Shown: positions 18,779 through 28,683, counted from the stretch's first letter. The stretch is 64,000 bases of DNA from Sporolactobacillus shoreicorticis (GCF_024125445.1 NZ_JAMXWM010000024.1:1-64000), one strand, 5' to 3'. Notes: generated by a model not told the origin, from the letters alone. Translations and numbers: made by a program.

Positions 18779-19110
18779 ACCGATCACCTCCAGTCTTATG
18801 AAAATCAAAAGCGTTTCAGACCTGGGTGCCCATGGGAATCATCGATGGCTTCCTCGTCATCAGCACTCATCGGAAAGAAGACCATCATGGACGCTACTTC
18901 CTCTTCTTTCCGGCGGCGCAACTAGTGGTTAGCCCTTTGACAATGAACCATGGGTAGCAAGCTAATTCAGCAGTGCCCGAGAAGGCCCGCAAGGAGGATA
19001 AGCTACCACCTGAAACGATTTTGTCGGTTCCATTGTCCCATGAACCGGTCTGAAACGCTATGAAAAATGACGGAGGATTCAGTGGAGCCTCCTCCACTCT
19101 CCGCCAGAAA
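18779..19110 (-). other. IS110 5' non-coding end, candidate bridge-RNA region
   Basis: About 330 bp of non-coding sequence precedes the recombinase start, where IS110-group elements encode their bridge RNA. It is bounded by a perfect 12-bp inverted repeat, GCGTTTCAGACC at 18811-18822 and GGTCTGAAACGC at 19047-19058. Imperfect extensions (CCCATGGG and CATGGGAC) follow inside. RNA identity is inferred from position only; the loops have not been matched to a target. Confidence 0.4.
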
Positions 19111-19400
19111 TCTATTCAGTTTTATTTTGGCATCTTAAAGAAACAGGAGAGCTTCCTCTTCTGTGATCAAAAGTTGCTTCTACTTTTCTTATTTCATTCA
19201 CTTGGTGAAAGAATTGCTTACCTTTGGCTTCCCCATCACGGGAAAAACAAGGGTAAAACAAAATCATTAAACAGACAGGGAAACCAAAGGACTTTGATTG
19301 ATTCCTATAGGAACCAGAGGGGCATTCCAGTCAGTCCGGATCTAACTGGAAATTCTCTCTGGAAGAGCTCTTACTACTAATATACGAGGAGGTAAGTCAT
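19111..19400. other. Non-coding DNA upstream of the lanthipeptide synthetase gene
   Basis: No recognisable gene. It ends with a strong GAGGAGG ribosome binding site for the synthetase. Part is probably host flank of the IS110 insertion. Confidence 0.4.
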
Positions 19401-22053
19401 ATGAATTCTATACCCTTAGATATCCTGTGTGAACAATATTTTGATGTCAAAGATGATTTAACTGAGCTAAGTGTTTACCTAAAACCACATGATTATCAGA
19501 TGTTTGAAAGCGGTCCTTGGTTGTTTTTTAACAATGATTCTGGTATTTTACCAACGCAGGGATGGAAGGGGCATCTATCAACTGTTTTGGAAAATTCAAA
19601 AATAACATTAGAGACTGCAGTATCTGTTTTTAAACAATTTGGATGTGTGTATAAAGTTTCACGAAATGAAGGAATTTTAAAAATACTAAATAATATACAC
19701 GCTCCAATTCAAACTGCAAATAAATTCATTACATTTTATCCTAAATAAAGCTATTTTCAAGGAAATAATAATTATACTACACAAAAAATTTCAAGAGTTA
19801 TATGGGCCGAAAATATTTACAGATTTTCAATGTGGAAATAATTCACCAGTTCATTTTCGATATGGAGCATTTAAATCAATAATCAAATGGGATGAAACAG
19901 ATACAAAAATGAAATTTTATATAAAGGATAATAATGGGAATTTAGTGGAAGATATTCGGGGACCGGTTTATAAAACTCCCAAATGGGAAACATTCCCTTT
20001 TTCTAAAAATGAAATTGAGAAAATGAATGCGACAATACCATTGATTCCAGAACGCAATCCAATTAATAAATATATTTTTAAAAAAATTATTGAGCGCGGT
20101 AATAAAGGAAACGTTTACTTAGCTATTTCAAAAAAGGACGGAATTAATGTCATCATCAAAGAAGCTCGTCCATTTGTTGTTATTGGTCAAGAGAAGAGTA
20201 ATAATGCAATTAGTATTTTAAAAAAAGAGTATAAAAATTTAGTCTACTTCTCAAAGAGTGGGTACACACCAAAACCAATAGATTTCTTTGAGTGTAACCA
20301 AAACTTTTTTCTTGTTGAAAAATTTTTTTCTGGTAGGAATTTGACAAGTCTTGTAAATGATAAGGCATTTACATTAAAAAAATCGCTAATAATTGAAATT
20401 ATAGATATGGTGATTTATTTTCATTCTGAAGGTTATGCTATTACTGATTTTTCAACTAATAATCTCTTAATTAAGAATGATAAAGTGAAATTAGTTGATT
20501 TAGAAAATATGGTGAGAATTGCTAATAAAGAAAAAAGAACTGTGTCAACACCTCTTTTTTATAATAATGAGAAAACAGATCTTACCATAACTGAAACTGA
20601 TGATGTTTTCGCAATGGCAATAATTTTTATGACTCTATTCTTCAGAGGAATACCTATTTACAAAAAGGATGCCAATGTGCTTAATAGACAAACGTTAATT
20701 GAGAAGTTATTAAATCAAACCAGAATGGCAGTTAATAAAGGTGTGTTTAGTGTTTCTGAAGCATTTCTTGTAAAAAGTTTATTAGAATTGTCTATTGATA
20801 CTAATTATCGCGTTAGTAATTTGTTGGGAATTAGAAATAATTATTATGAAGAGAAAAATATAAACTTTAAATTAGAAGAAGATGTTAATATATATCCACA
20901 AATTGATCTAAAACTTATAATAAGAGATAATTTCAATGATATATTTACTCTTGCGAAGATAAGTAAGCGTACAAGAATCTGGAGAAGTAATAGTTTTGGT
21001 GAATTTGTGAGTCCTCTTGGTATTCAGCACGGTTTTGCAGGAGTAGCTAGAGCTGTTTTAGCACTTTCAAACGTAAGTATACTAAATGCAGATAAATCTT
21101 TAGGTTTTTTAAATAATGTTGTTTTTCGCTCTGAGGAAGTTATAGATAGAGAAAGTGCAAATGGTTACTTGTTTGGTCTTTCGGGATATTTATGGTTTCT
21201 TTCTGATTTATATAAAAAATATCCAAGTAAAAAAGTTAAAAAAATGATGAATGAAATTATCAATAAAATTAAACTTCTTAGTAACACTCGTCTTGATTTT
21301 GCTCTAGGGAAGACTGGGATTGGATACACATTTATTCATCTTTGGCTAATCAGTAAAAATAATCTTTATTTAGATTATGTTCGCAAAATGGCTAAAAACA
21401 TATATAAAAATCGTAATTTTCTTTTTGATAACATTGACAACCCCCAATCATTAACAAAGTTTGGTTTTGCTCACGGATTATCAGGAGTAGCTTACTTTAT
21501 TTATCTAGTGGGAGTTATTGAAAACGATAAAGACTATATTTCTTGGTGCAGAAGTGTTATTAAAAAAATAATAACTAAAACAAAACATTATTTAAATGAA
21601 GACAGCTTTAATAATATGAATTTATCTTGGTGTGAAGGAATTGCTGGTATTGGAACGAGTCTTCTTAGAATTAACTATTTTGAAAAAAATAAGGTTGTTA
21701 ATGCTCTTCTCCTACAAATTGCTACGACTTTGGAAAAAAATATGCTTAAAGGATCAACAAATATTTGTCATGGGAATGGAAGTAGTATTGAGTTTTTAAT
21801 GGATGCATATCAATTAACGGGTCAGGAAATATTTAAGACCCAAGCGATAAATATAGCAAAATGTGTATACAATAAAGGATATCTAGATAATAATAATATT
21901 TATAGGTTTCTTGATCAAACACAGATAACTACCCATTTCGACTATGGTGTTGGATCAGTTGGAACATTGTATAGTTTAAGTAGAGTGCATTTTAATTTAG
22001 AGCGTATCTTTTATTTAACTAAGCAAGAATTAAATAGTTGTAGAAATAGATAA
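19401..22053 (+). pseudogene. lanL: Lanthipeptide synthetase (LanKC/LanL type), interrupted by one +1 frameshift
   Basis: Three-domain enzyme that phosphorylates Ser/Thr, eliminates phosphate and cyclises. Codons from 19401 encode the lyase N terminus up to NKFITFYP, then stop at 19746. Reading one base later continues perfectly (NKAIFKEII, LYGPKIFTD, HFRYGAF) into the open frame that includes ATG 19909. Removing one A from 19743-19745 would give an 883-residue protein, the normal size. The kinase domain has the Lys in VIIKEARPF, the HRD-like ITDFSTNN and the DFG-like VDLEN. The cyclase domain has HGLSG, SWCEGIAGIG and NICHGNG, so the Cys, Cys and His zinc ligands are present, which favours class IV (LanL) over class III. 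The frameshift could be a true mutation or a sequencing error. Confidence 0.85.
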
Positions 22054-22139
22054 CTTAGCTTGTATTGACAAAATATTTTTGTTTGTTTTGAAACGAAATC
22101 TATTTCTCTAAATAAAATTAAATGCACATTAAAAAAGTA

Positions 22140-22190
22140 AAAGATCCTCAAAGGAGTATCTAGGCTCCTTTCAGGACTTTCTATTTGTTT
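22140..22190 (+). terminator. Hairpin after the synthetase gene
   Basis: AAAGGAG / CTCCTTT forms the inner stem and AAAG / CTTT with TCCT / AGGA the outer stem, followed by a weak T-rich stretch. Likely terminator. Confidence 0.6.
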
Positions 22191-22304
22191 AGGAACTTGT
22201 AGAACTTGAATAGTGAACTATTGGCTTATCAGAAAATTATCTGCCACACGTAGTGATAAAATAGGATCATGTCCATTGAAAAACTATTGGAAACATTATT
22301 GAAT

Positions 22305-23960
22305 TTATTCACTTTGTGTTGCATTATCTTTTTTTTCACTGTGCATAGAGTTATTCTTGATATCTTCCGGATTCATTTGATAAATTTGATTCAATTTACT
22401 TGCTATTCGATCATGAAGATTGTGTGAAACCATAATTACTGTAATGTTTGGATTGTTAACTAGATTTTCTTCAATTGAAATAGCACTTTTTTTGTCAAGG
22501 CTTGCTGTTCCTTCGTCTAGTAGAACGATATGTTTATTACGGATAAATCCACGAGCTAGCGCTATTCTTTGTCTCTGTCCTCCGGAAAATAGACGTCCAC
22601 TTTCTCCCACAGGAGTGTCAACTTTCATTGGTAGGGATTGTATTGATTCCCACAGCCCACTCATTTTAAGCGCATGTTCCAATTGTTCATCTGAAAAAGA
22701 TTCACCCAATGTAATATTGTCATAAATTGTTCCGTCAAAAATATAGGGGAGTTGATCAATATATAACACATAATCACGAATCGTTGAATCTGTTAAATGA
22801 TTCAAATCCACTCCATTTAATTTAATTGACCCATAATAATTTTTTAATTTTCCAGCTAAAATATTTAATAGTGTTGATTTTCCGCTACCACTTGCGCCTA
22901 TTATTGCATACTTTTTTCCCAATTCAAAACTCATATTAATGTTATACAAAATAGGCTGTTGATTATAATTGTATGAAAGCTGTCGAATAATATATCCCTG
23001 CTCCAACTGGTCAATGGTTCGTCCTGACGTTTTTCGCGTAACTTTTATTTCATTAAATTTATTAAAGATCGGTTTTGTTGCATGTATCGCTGCAATGCTA
23101 CTACTCAATTCACCTAAAGTGTTATAGACCGTTGATGCTAAGTTACTCGTTGCATTTATTGCTCCAATTGAAATAACTTTTTGTACGGCTAAAAAACCAG
23201 TAAGACTTACGGTTAGTAGCTGGCTCATAATATTACCAAGACCACCAACGCAAGCCACACGAGCTGTGATTTTTGCTTGTGTGATTTTTCGGCTAGCTAG
23301 TTTTTGTGCGACTTGTTCGATTTCATTAGTCATTTTTCTCTCGAGATTCATGGCCAACAGTGTATCAAAACCTTCAAGTACATCCGTTACTTTACTTAAA
23401 AAATTCTCATTTTCTCTTGTTAGTTTTAAACTTGCCTTATCCATTGACCTTCTAAATATCTTTGGAATAAGAAGCATTAAGAAAGAGAGAAAAAAGGTCA
23501 AAATGACAAGTGACCAATGATAAGAGAATAATGCTATTACAGAAAATATTATTCCTGAAATACCAGATACTAATGAATAGAAATTTTCAAATCCTTGAGT
23601 TTCAATCAATGAGATGTCATTATTCAGCCACGAAGAATAAACGCCTGTTTTGTTAACGTGGAACTCGCTATAGCTAGTACATTCTAATTGTTTAACAATA
23701 TCCATACGAATAGCAGTGCTCATTTTTTGCTCAACTTTAGCCTTATATACTATAGTCAAATACATCAACGCAATAATGATTATCCATAAACACATGATAT
23801 ATCCAATAGTTATGGTAAATGCATCAAGATCAAACTGAATCAGGTTATTTAACATTTGAGCGGTCATTAAAGCAATAAAAACTTGTACCAATTGGCGTAT
23901 AATTAACACTATTATCAGCAATGAATTTTGTCTCCAAAATTTTTGTAAATAAATAACCAT
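22305..23960 (-). CDS. lanT: ABC exporter (fused permease and ATPase), probable lanthipeptide transporter
   Basis: Half-size ABC exporter of 551 residues: about five to six membrane segments in residues 1-300, then an ATPase domain. The ATPase has Walker A GASGSGKST, signature FSGGQRQR and Walker B HIVLLDEGTA. It lacks an N-terminal C39 peptidase domain, so it would export without cutting the leader; no lan protease is seen nearby. It converges on the synthetase gene and is divergent from the Rgg-type regulator. Base composition matches the AT-rich lan locus. The role in peptide export or self-protection is inferred from context. Confidence 0.82.
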   Translation of the reverse strand: MVIYLQKFWRQNSLLIIVLIIRQLVQVFIALMTAQMLNNLIQFDLDAFTITIGYIMCLWIIIIALMYLTIVYKAKVEQKMSTAIRMDIVKQLECTSYSEFHVNKTGVYSSWLNNDISLIETQGFENFYSLVSGISGIIFSVIALFSYHWSLVILTFFLSFLMLLIPKIFRRSMDKASLKLTRENENFLSKVTDVLEGFDTLLAMNLERKMTNEIEQVAQKLASRKITQAKITARVACVGGLGNIMSQLLTVSLTGFLAVQKVISIGAINATSNLASTVYNTLGELSSSIAAIHATKPIFNKFNEIKVTRKTSGRTIDQLEQGYIIRQLSYNYNQQPILYNINMSFELGKKYAIIGASGSGKSTLLNILAGKLKNYYGSIKLNGVDLNHLTDSTIRDYVLYIDQLPYIFDGTIYDNITLGESFSDEQLEHALKMSGLWESIQSLPMKVDTPVGESGRLFSGGQRQRIALARGFIRNKHIVLLDEGTASLDKKSAISIEENLVNNPNITVIMVSHNLHDRIASKLNQIYQMNPEDIKNNSMHSEKKDNATQSE

Positions 23961-24229
23961 TAGCCTTCTTCTCTCCCATATATTTTCTTGGTTATAATTA
24001 TAGGGGTATCTTGGTTAAGAATAATAAACATTTGTATAGATGCAAAATATCAGTTAGACTGTTTGATTTCATCAAAAACACGCAAGATTTCACGTTTAAA
24101 GCCACTTTTGAGATTTTTTTTTCATAATTTTATTGCTGTTGATAAAGAATTGAATGTGGTTCATTCGGGAAGAACATTTCTGAAATTGTCCTAGTCCCAT
24201 ATATTGGAATTCATGAGGTGAATTTGTTA

Positions 24230-25126
24230 ATGAAATCATTAAGAGAGGCATTTAAATTTATTAGAAAATCGAAGAGCTTAACTATTGAAAAAGTTGCTTC
24301 TGGCGTCATGTCTATTTCACAAGTATCACGTTTTGAAAACGGTCAAAATGATATTTTAACTCATCATTTTCTTGCACTTTTAAAGAATATGAATACCTCA
24401 ATTGATGAATTTTTTTATCTCCAGCGTGAAGGCGAGAGTACGGAAGAAGAAAATACACTTGAACAAATAAGATTATTGATAGCTAAACATGATGCTAAGG
24501 GATTAACGTATTTATTCAATGAGCTAGAAAAAAATAGGCAGAATGACTATTCTTTGTCTTTTTTCTTAGCGCAATTCTGTAAATTGATTCTCGTTCTTTG
24601 GTCTGATGGAACGGATGAGGCCTCTATGGAGGTGATTGCTCAGCCGGTTCTAGAATATCTATTTATGGTGAATGATTGGGGAGAATTTGAATTATTACTT
24701 TATGATATGTTTGGATTTGCTTTTCAAGTTGATACAACTTATCGGCTCATGCATACTGCGATTAAACGGAGCCGACAATATCGAGGATTGTCCAGAGATC
24801 AATATTTGATGAATATGATCTTAAATGCTAATTTTTCAACTTTCATTTCTAAGGGGAGACTAGATTTTGCGAGCGACACTCTTAAAGTAAGCGAGTCTAT
24901 CTTAGATGATACCATAGAAATATTTCCACATATTTATTTTTTGTTCAATAAAGGTATTTATAAAATTAAGAAAGGAGATATTGAGAACGGTATGAGACAA
25001 AGCCAACAAGCGATTTCAATTTGCGCATCTTTACGTCAGAAAAAATTGGAAGAACTGCTTAAAATACGACTTCAGAATTGGTTGGAAAACGGTCAAAACC
25101 CCGATTTCCGGGATTTCTTTATGTAA
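24230..25126 (+). CDS. Rgg/GadR/MutR-family transcriptional regulator
   Basis: A 298-residue regulator with an N-terminal XRE-type helix-turn-helix (residues ~5-65: REAFKFIRKSKSLTIEKVASGVMSISQVSRFENGQND) and a long C-terminal helical repeat domain like the peptide-sensing domain of Rgg and MutR. The start at 24230 follows GAGGTGA; an in-frame GTG at 24218 overlaps that site and is less likely. MutR-type proteins control lantibiotic genes in streptococci, so control of lanA and the exporter is the natural inference. No adjacent pheromone gene could be shown. Confidence 0.82.
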   Translation: MKSLREAFKFIRKSKSLTIEKVASGVMSISQVSRFENGQNDILTHHFLALLKNMNTSIDEFFYLQREGESTEEENTLEQIRLLIAKHDAKGLTYLFNELEKNRQNDYSLSFFLAQFCKLILVLWSDGTDEASMEVIAQPVLEYLFMVNDWGEFELLLYDMFGFAFQVDTTYRLMHTAIKRSRQYRGLSRDQYLMNMILNANFSTFISKGRLDFASDTLKVSESILDDTIEIFPHIYFLFNKGIYKIKKGDIENGMRQSQQAISICASLRQKKLEELLKIRLQNWLENGQNPDFRDFFM

Positions 25127-25129
25127 AAA

Positions 25130-25870
25130 ACTAAATGAGAGGCTGTTCCAAAAAGGTATTCGTAAACAGTCCCATGATTTGAAAAAGGTAATGAATCAAG
25201 GCTTTGTATAGTCAAAGAGGTGTCTCATAGTCAAAAAATTGACTTTTGAGACGCCCTCGTTCAGACATAAATGTCTGCGACTTAAAGTCGCCACTCAAGA
25301 CTGAAGTCTTCTGAAAGCCCTTATGCTCATAGCACACTAAATTCTGACTGAGCTCAATCATCAATCTTGAACTTGTCGTCCTTGATCTTATTAGACTGGT
25401 TCGCAATATAATTTCGAATGATTTCTTCCGTGACATTGCCGATGGTCGCACAAAAGTATCCTCTGGACCATAAATGTTGATCCCAATATCGTTTCTTTAA
25501 CTCAGAAAACTCATCCTGCAGCAGTCTGGATAAGCATCCTTTTAGATACTGCATGATTTTACTTGGGACAAGGCTCGGTGGACTGGAGATCAGCAAATGG
25601 ATAAACTCTTTGCCTACACTCCTTTGCAGAATAGTGACTCCTCGAGCTTCACATCCCTGTCGAATTAACTCTCGCAATCGAATGGCGATCGAACCTTGTA
25701 GCACCTGATCTCGATATTTGGTCACCCAGATCACATGATACTTGATAGCGTAGACTGCATGACCGCTTTCCTGATAGCTATCCATACTTTTCACCTCTGT
25801 CAAAAATATTGACACGAAAACATAAGGCTAAAAGCGGATACCGTCTAAAGAGATGGGTTTAGCCCCGCTT
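25130..25870 (-). mobile_element. IS200/IS605-family element with tnpA only
   Basis: A single tnpA flanked by imperfect palindromes: GACTTTTGAGACG / GACATAAATGTC near 25240-25285 on one side and AAAGCGG ... CCGCTTT at 25831-25873 on the other. Exact ends are uncertain. There is no tnpB. Confidence 0.6.
25354..25785 (-). CDS. tnpA: IS200/IS605-type transposase TnpA with altered HUH motif
   Basis: Y1 HUH single-strand transposase of 143 residues; start ATG at 25785 after GAGGTGA. It has the family blocks YAIKYHVIWVTKYR, WDQHLWSRGYFCATIGNV and the catalytic Tyr in IIRNYIANQ. The metal-binding His-hydrophobic-His motif, normally DHVHLLIS, reads EFIHLLIS here: the first His codon is TTT (Phe). 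That should cripple catalysis, although the frame is intact. Confidence 0.85.
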   Translation of the reverse strand: MDSYQESGHAVYAIKYHVIWVTKYRDQVLQGSIAIRLRELIRQGCEARGVTILQRSVGKEFIHLLISSPPSLVPSKIMQYLKGCLSRLLQDEFSELKKRYWDQHLWSRGYFCATIGNVTEEIIRNYIANQSNKIKDDKFKIDD

Positions 25871-25873
25871 TTG

Positions 25874-26018
25874 GAAACTAAAAAAGGTATTGGGGTTTTG
25901 TAACTGCTAAACTAAAATCAACAGATTTTGCTAAATAGAAATGAACACTTTTCACCAAATAGTAATCCAGATAAGTTATGATAGTTTTTCAACATGATTT
26001 GTCTGGAGGATTCGAAAG
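25874..26018. other. Short non-coding gap
   Basis: No gene or clear signal recognised between the IS200/IS605-type element and the argC scrap. Confidence 0.4.
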
Positions 26019-26201
26019 GTGGAAAACAGAGCAGAGCTATTCGTTTTAGAAAATGAAGAAAGGATCGTACTGATGATCCGACTAGATAATTTGTGCAAAG
26101 GAGCGTCCGGCGCGGCGATACAATACATGAATATCACGCTGGGTATTCCACGAAAAGGCGAGTCTTGTTTAACATTGTCTAATAAGTCGTCTTTAATTTA
26201 A
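26019..26201 (+). pseudogene. C-terminal scrap of a second, different argC
   Basis: The first 45 codons match the C-terminal tail of N-acetyl-gamma-glutamyl-phosphate reductase: [18 protein letters not shown] followed by [18 protein letters not shown]. The block RLDNLxKGASGAAxQNMN is typical of the other ArgC subclass and differs from the tail of the intact argC at 2.6 kb (DNIVKGAAGQAVQN), so this is not a simple duplicate. The rest of the gene is absent. The frame opens with GTG after a GGAGG, probably by chance. Confidence 0.6.
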
Positions 26202-26307
26202 TGGTCACCTTTTCAAGACCGACTTCAGGTAAAAGGATCTTTTTTCTGCTATGATAACCTCAGATACATAAAAATGAGAACGATTGAAAATGGAAAGGCT
26301 GATTTAG

Positions 26308-27552
26308 GTGAAAGTTGCACAAACAGATTTAATGACGCGTCAAAGCAAAGGCGGCTATGTCCGTTTCGTGCTCGTGCTGGGAGCACTTGGTGCATTTGGC
26401 CCGCTTTCAATGGATATGTATCTTCCATCATTGCCGTCTCTGACTCAGGACTTGCAGACGACAACATCGCTGGCACAACTGAGCATTACGACATGTTTGA
26501 TCGGACTTGCGGTGGGACAGCTTATTCTTGGCCCGCTCAGTGATAAGTTCGGACGAAAAATTCCTTTGCTTTCCGGATTAATTCTATTTACATTGACTTC
26601 CTTTCTTTGCGCAATTACAACATCAATCGGCTGGCTTGTCATCCTGCGGTTGATCCAGGGCATAGCCGGAGCAGCGGGTATGGTGATTTCACGAGCGATT
26701 GCCCGTGATTTGTATTCCGGATCGAGGCTGACAAAATTTTTCTCGATGCTGATGGCAGTCAACGGTATTTTCCCTATTCTGGCACCGATCTTGGGTGGGT
26801 TTGTGCTTCGGTTTACATCATGGCACGGTGTTTTCATTGTCTTGTGCGTGATTGGTCTTTTGCTGTTTTTAAGTGCATTATTCTATATTCCCGAAACACT
26901 GCCTGCTGAAAAACGTATTTCGGGCGGACTTGGGACGACCGTGTCGGCAATGGGACATATTTTCCGTGACAGCCGATTTGTCGGTTACGCGCTTGTGCTT
27001 GGTCTCGTGATGGGCGCTATGTTCTGTTACATTTCGGCGTCCTCTTTTGTGCTGCAGGACATGTTTTCCGTATCACCGCAAGGATTCAGTCTATTTTTTG
27101 CTATGAATGGTTTGGGGATTGTGCTGATGTCGCAGCTTGCCGGACTTCTTGCCGGACGTGTCGATGCACGGAAAATCATGCGCACCGGAATCGTTATTGC
27201 AGCGATTGGGAGTATCGCGCTCTTTGCGAGCTTGCTGCTCGAACCACCGCATTTGGCAGCAGTTATGATTCCACTTTTTCTTGTCGTTTCAATGGTTGGT
27301 CTCGTTAATTCAACGGCCTTCTCACTGGCGATGCAAAGCCAGGCGAAGGTGGCCGGGAGTGCCTCGGCGATTCTGGGGCTCGGCATGAATACAGTTGGTG
27401 CGCTCCTATCGCCGCTTGTCGGATTAGGCGGGAGCCACACGTATTTTCCAATGGCGTTAATGATTCTCTTCTGTGACGTTGGTGCACTTGTCATCTACGT
27501 TCTTTTTATCAGGAAGAAAGCGCTGAAAATCGTGAAAATGAAAAAAGAATGA
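26308..27552 (+). CDS. bcr: Bcr/CflA-family multidrug efflux MFS transporter
   Basis: Proton-coupled exporter with 12 predicted membrane helices over 414 residues. The N-terminal FGPLSMDMYLPSLP motif is diagnostic for Bcr/CflA, and the loop GPLSDKFGRKIPLL is the MFS motif A. The start is GTG at 26308 with GGAAAGG upstream. The next gene starts 4 bp after its stop, so they share a transcript. Substrate unknown. Confidence 0.9.
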   Translation: MKVAQTDLMTRQSKGGYVRFVLVLGALGAFGPLSMDMYLPSLPSLTQDLQTTTSLAQLSITTCLIGLAVGQLILGPLSDKFGRKIPLLSGLILFTLTSFLCAITTSIGWLVILRLIQGIAGAAGMVISRAIARDLYSGSRLTKFFSMLMAVNGIFPILAPILGGFVLRFTSWHGVFIVLCVIGLLLFLSALFYIPETLPAEKRISGGLGTTVSAMGHIFRDSRFVGYALVLGLVMGAMFCYISASSFVLQDMFSVSPQGFSLFFAMNGLGIVLMSQLAGLLAGRVDARKIMRTGIVIAAIGSIALFASLLLEPPHLAAVMIPLFLVVSMVGLVNSTAFSLAMQSQAKVAGSASAILGLGMNTVGALLSPLVGLGGSHTYFPMALMILFCDVGALVIYVLFIRKKALKIVKMKKE

Positions 27553-27556
27553 TCTG

Positions 27557-27943
27557 ATGAAATCATTTTTAATGGATTTAAATCAAATTCGTCCGAGCCA
27601 GCTCTATTTAGATCAGGATAAAATTGATCGCCTAGGAGGAGCGTTTGATCCGCTTAATGTGCGGTATAACGCACCGCTGCCGATTAAGAAAAATGGCGGA
27701 GAAGCATTTCTGACCGATGGCCATACGCGTGCTTTTCTCTATAATGAGGCGAGAATATCGGTGATCCCTGTCTATTGGGACACAGATGACTTGGATATGG
27801 ATCTCTATCAGACGTGCCTGAACTGGTGCCGACAGGAACGTATTATGTTCATTGATGATCTGAAAGAACGAATACTTCCGCACGATCAATTTGAGAAAAA
27901 GTGGACCAAACGTTGCGAAGAAGCGATACAAAGTGAAAAATGA
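27557..27943 (+). CDS. Small ParB/sulfiredoxin-like domain protein
   Basis: A 128-residue protein with the ParB-like pattern: LDQDKIDRL, a middle PLPIKKNGGEAFLTDGHTRAFL segment where DGHTRA corresponds to the ParB/Srx nucleotide-binding box, and a basic, acidic-mixed C terminus. Relatives are often annotated as histone acetyltransferase or hypothetical. It is cotranscribed with the MFS gene. Function not known. Confidence 0.7.
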   Translation: MKSFLMDLNQIRPSQLYLDQDKIDRLGGAFDPLNVRYNAPLPIKKNGGEAFLTDGHTRAFLYNEARISVIPVYWDTDDLDMDLYQTCLNWCRQERIMFIDDLKERILPHDQFEKKWTKRCEEAIQSEK

Positions 27944-27951
27944 ATGCATAC

Positions 27952-27994
27952 AAAATAAGACCGGACAGCTGTTTACGCCATTCGGTCTTATTTT
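27952..27994. terminator. Bidirectional terminator
   Basis: AAAATAAGACCG and CGGTCTTATTTT form a 12-bp stem with A and T runs on either side. It lies between converging genes, the ParB-like gene and yceI. Confidence 0.85.
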
Positions 27995-28003
27995 GGAGAA
28001 CAA

Positions 28004-28528
28004 TTAAGCATCTAGAGTGAATTCAGCTTCAGCACTAATCTTAATTTTATTTCCGACAACCAAATTACCATTGGCAAGAGACTGGCTCCAGATCAGTCCG
28101 TAGTCACGGCGGTCAATAGCGAAGTTAAGGCTGGCGGCATTACGTTTCAGACCGTACGGATCGTCAATCGGCAATCCGACCTCTGCCTCAAAACGAATTG
28201 ACTTCGTTGTTTCTTTAATGGTCAGATTGCCTTCAATGGTGTAGTCCTCGCCATCTTCTGACGTTATTTTAGTCGATTCAAATTTAATCTCAGGATATTT
28301 TTCTGCGTCGAAAAAGTCCGCACTTTTTAAGTGATTGTCGCGATCTTTAATTCGGGTCTCGATGCTTGCGACCTCGATAGCGACCTCGATTTTAGTGATT
28401 TTTCCGCTTTCATCGGTTGTGACAGTACCTGAAGTTGTTTTGAAATTTCCCTTCACATTAGAAAGTCCCATGTGTTTTACAGAAAAACCTGTTTCTGTGT
28501 GCGCTGAATCAATTGTCCACTTTGCCAT
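28004..28528 (-). CDS. yceI: YceI-family lipocalin-like protein
   Basis: A 174-residue single-domain protein that binds polyisoprenoid-like lipids in characterised homologues. The N terminus KWTIDSAHTETGFSVKHMGLSNVKG and the SADFFDAEKYPEIKFESTK block are family signatures. No signal peptide is present, so it is cytoplasmic, as in other Bacillota members. It lies downstream of an Rrf2 regulator on the same strand and probably belongs to its regulon. Confidence 0.92.
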   Translation of the reverse strand: MAKWTIDSAHTETGFSVKHMGLSNVKGNFKTTSGTVTTDESGKITKIEVAIEVASIETRIKDRDNHLKSADFFDAEKYPEIKFESTKITSEDGEDYTIEGNLTIKETTKSIRFEAEVGLPIDDPYGLKRNAASLNFAIDRRDYGLIWSQSLANGNLVVGNKIKISAEAEFTLDA

Positions 28529-28683
28529 TTGTATCCACTCCCATTAAATTTTTGGTGCATTTCTGAAATCAGCTTGGCAAAGCCATGCTGATTTATTGCC
28601 ATTCTTTTTTTATTCCTTTTCCGAACCGAACGTAAACGGCTGCTCGAACCGTGGCGACTGACACAGATTGATCTAAGACATCA

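Noticed and set aside
23988-24194. 68-codon frame beginning VIIIGV between exporter and Rgg-type gene, considered as a pheromone gene
   Set aside because: No ribosome binding site, the hydrophobic stretch is at the N terminus rather than the C terminus as in SHP peptides, and it overlaps the exporter promoter (TATAAT on the minus strand).
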